DNA from: a virus
Strand: one strand, 5' to 3'
Length of the DNA stretch: 40,205 bases
Virus record (IMG/VR): IMGVR_UViG_3300049218_000513
Location: 1 to 40,205 of that record
Shown: in pieces, positions 39,492 to 40,205 of the stretch
Layout: every line of letters starts with the position of its first letter
How positions within the stretch are numbered: position 1 is the stretch's first letter
Notes under the pieces: generated by a model
What the model was told of the DNA's origin: nothing
Databases searched by the model: none
The model's input: only the letters and a program-made list of their open reading frames with translations
Made by a program: the position numbers and the translations under genes

Positions 39492-39746
39492 ATGGACGAA
39501 CAATCGCTCGAAAGAGCGCTCAATATGGCCAATGGCGAGGCCATTTTCGCGGGCCTTAACGTGGCCGCGCTTTGGACCGCCCTCATCAAGCACGGGCTGA
39601 TTCCAAAGGATGACGCTGTCGCAGCAGTGGATGCCGTTTTGCTCATGCTTGAGAAGCACCGGAAATCAAGTCCGCTGGGCCCTGCGCCGGTCGATTACGC
39701 AAGATCTCGGACACAAGCTCTTCTTGAGCGCTGTTCCAAAATGTAG
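39492..39746 (+). CDS. Small plus-strand gene B, helical protein
   Basis: 84 residues from an ATG with GGAGG 6 bases upstream. The sequence (DEQSLERALNMANGEAIFAG, LWTALIKHGLIPKDDAVAAV, LLMLEKHR) is helical with a hydrophobic core, and it has the same length and layout as gene A. No enzymatic motif is present. Its 3' part overlaps the opposing gene at 39643-39909 by 104 bp, so one of the two may not be translated or they may regulate each other by antisense. Confidence 0.65.
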   Translation: MDEQSLERALNMANGEAIFAGLNVAALWTALIKHGLIPKDDAVAAVDAVLLMLEKHRKSSPLGPAPVDYARSRTQALLERCSKM

Positions 39747-39909
39747 CGTCCACAACGGTCGGCGTCCGCGACGGCTTGACGATGGATCGTGGCCACCGCA
39801 TCCACGGTTCCGCCTGCTCCATCGGGAGCCGCCGTTCACGGAACAACCGAATCCCCTCAGGCAATCCCTTGGGGATCTTCGCCGGCCGGCGTAGCGCGAA
39901 CCGTGTCAT
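39643..39909 (-). CDS. Small early protein of unknown function
   Basis: 88 residues from an ATG at 39909 coupled by TGATG to the upstream gene. The sequence is rich in Arg, Pro and Trp (FALRRPAKIPKGLPEGIRLF, WMRWPRSIVKPSRTPTVVDA). No family is recognised. It overlaps plus-strand gene B by 104 bp. Confidence 0.5.
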   Translation of the reverse strand: MTRFALRRPAKIPKGLPEGIRLFRERRLPMEQAEPWMRWPRSIVKPSRTPTVVDATFWNSAQEELVSEILRNRPAQGPADLISGASQA

Positions 39910-40205
39910 CAGATGCGCGCCTCCCGAAGCGGCCCTTCAGGCTGGATTGGCTCAGCTCGTACGGATGGGTCTGGCGAATCTTCCCGACGCCATTCAATGG
40001 CTTCGAACACTCGGCGCCCCCTGATCACAGCCAATTCACGGAATCTCACTGCGATGCCGCCTGTGAGGATGCTCCAGAATTCGCGCGGAACGTCCGGACG
40101 CTGCACCGCCATGCGAAGCGTTGATGTCCCGTCAACCAGATCAAACCAAAGATCCGAGCAGCAGACTACGTGCGTCGCCACGAGTGACGGTCTCACGTCA
40201 TCCAT
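39909..40205 (-). CDS. Early protein of unknown function, possibly cut by the window edge
   Basis: 98 residues read from an ATG at the very end of the window; the gene may extend further. Segments include DLWFDLVDGTSTLRMAVQRPDVPREFWSIL and RGRRVFEAIEWRRED, a mixed alpha/beta pattern. Its stop overlaps the next ATG (TGATG). Function unknown. Confidence 0.5.
   Translation of the reverse strand: MDDVRPSLVATHVVCCSDLWFDLVDGTSTLRMAVQRPDVPREFWSILTGGIAVRFRELAVIRGRRVFEAIEWRREDSPDPSVRAEPIQPEGPLREARI

Noticed and set aside
1-40205. Integrase, transposase, tRNA, CRISPR array or insertion sequence
   Set aside because: I looked for tyrosine or serine recombinase motifs, DDE-type transposase and MuA/MuB-like proteins, clustered regular repeats and tRNA-like cloverleaf ends, and saw none; the att sites probably lie outside the window.

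Overview
The window is almost entirely one tailed-phage genome, most likely a prophage, in a GC-rich alphaproteobacterium. The host class is inferred from the high GC content judged by eye, a phage-encoded GcrA-type regulator (GcrA is an alphaproteobacterial cell-cycle factor family), and a SleB-type lysis hydrolase. No integrase, transposase, CI-like repressor, tRNA, IS element or CRISPR array is visible, so at least one end of the element probably lies outside the window.

Layout, left to right (nearly all phage genes are on the minus strand, so transcription runs from high to low coordinates). 1-646: a plus-strand RelE/ParE toxin with an XRE antitoxin. 655-682: a strong terminator that closes the phage late operon. 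722-3063: lysis genes, namely a holin-like protein, a small lipoprotein, a SleB-type cell-wall hydrolase, a spanin-like protein and a multi-pass membrane protein. 3086-11478: receptor-interaction and fibre genes, with two SGNH esterase domains, a LamG domain, a coiled-coil fibre and an exported TIM-barrel-like protein. 11510-21550: a complete Mu-type contractile tail (gp48, gp47, gp46, gp45, gp44/P, gp43/N, tape measure, frameshifted gp41/gp42-type chaperone, tube, sheath). 21560-31543: a lambda-type head and packaging module (tail terminator, FII-like, capsid E, decoration D, scaffold, S49 protease, portal B, gpW, TerL GpA family, TerS). 31697-32473: a minor-structural-like gene, with a terminator at 32506-32535 separating it from the early genes. 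32590-40205: early genes, comprising a DUF6362 protein, an iteron-like repeat array, an AAA/SF3-like helicase, DUF4031, a small zinc-binding protein, a Toprim primase, a tandem helix-turn-helix protein with an internal terminator-like hairpin, a GcrA-like regulator and several tiny genes.

Working model: the phage replicates with its own primase and helicase, not by Mu transposition. It builds a lambda-like capsid, packages with a GpA terminase, and adds a Mu-like contractile tail with polysaccharide-active fibres. The most unusual regions are the right-hand early region and the repeat array at 33036-33265. In the early region, two small plus-strand genes with nearly identical 77-bp leaders sit head-on inside the minus-strand operon, and the same leader read on the other strand encodes a recurring peptide motif. 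A canonical T_TTT_TTC slippery site at 19352-19358 lets the tail chaperone be read through into the tape-measure start.
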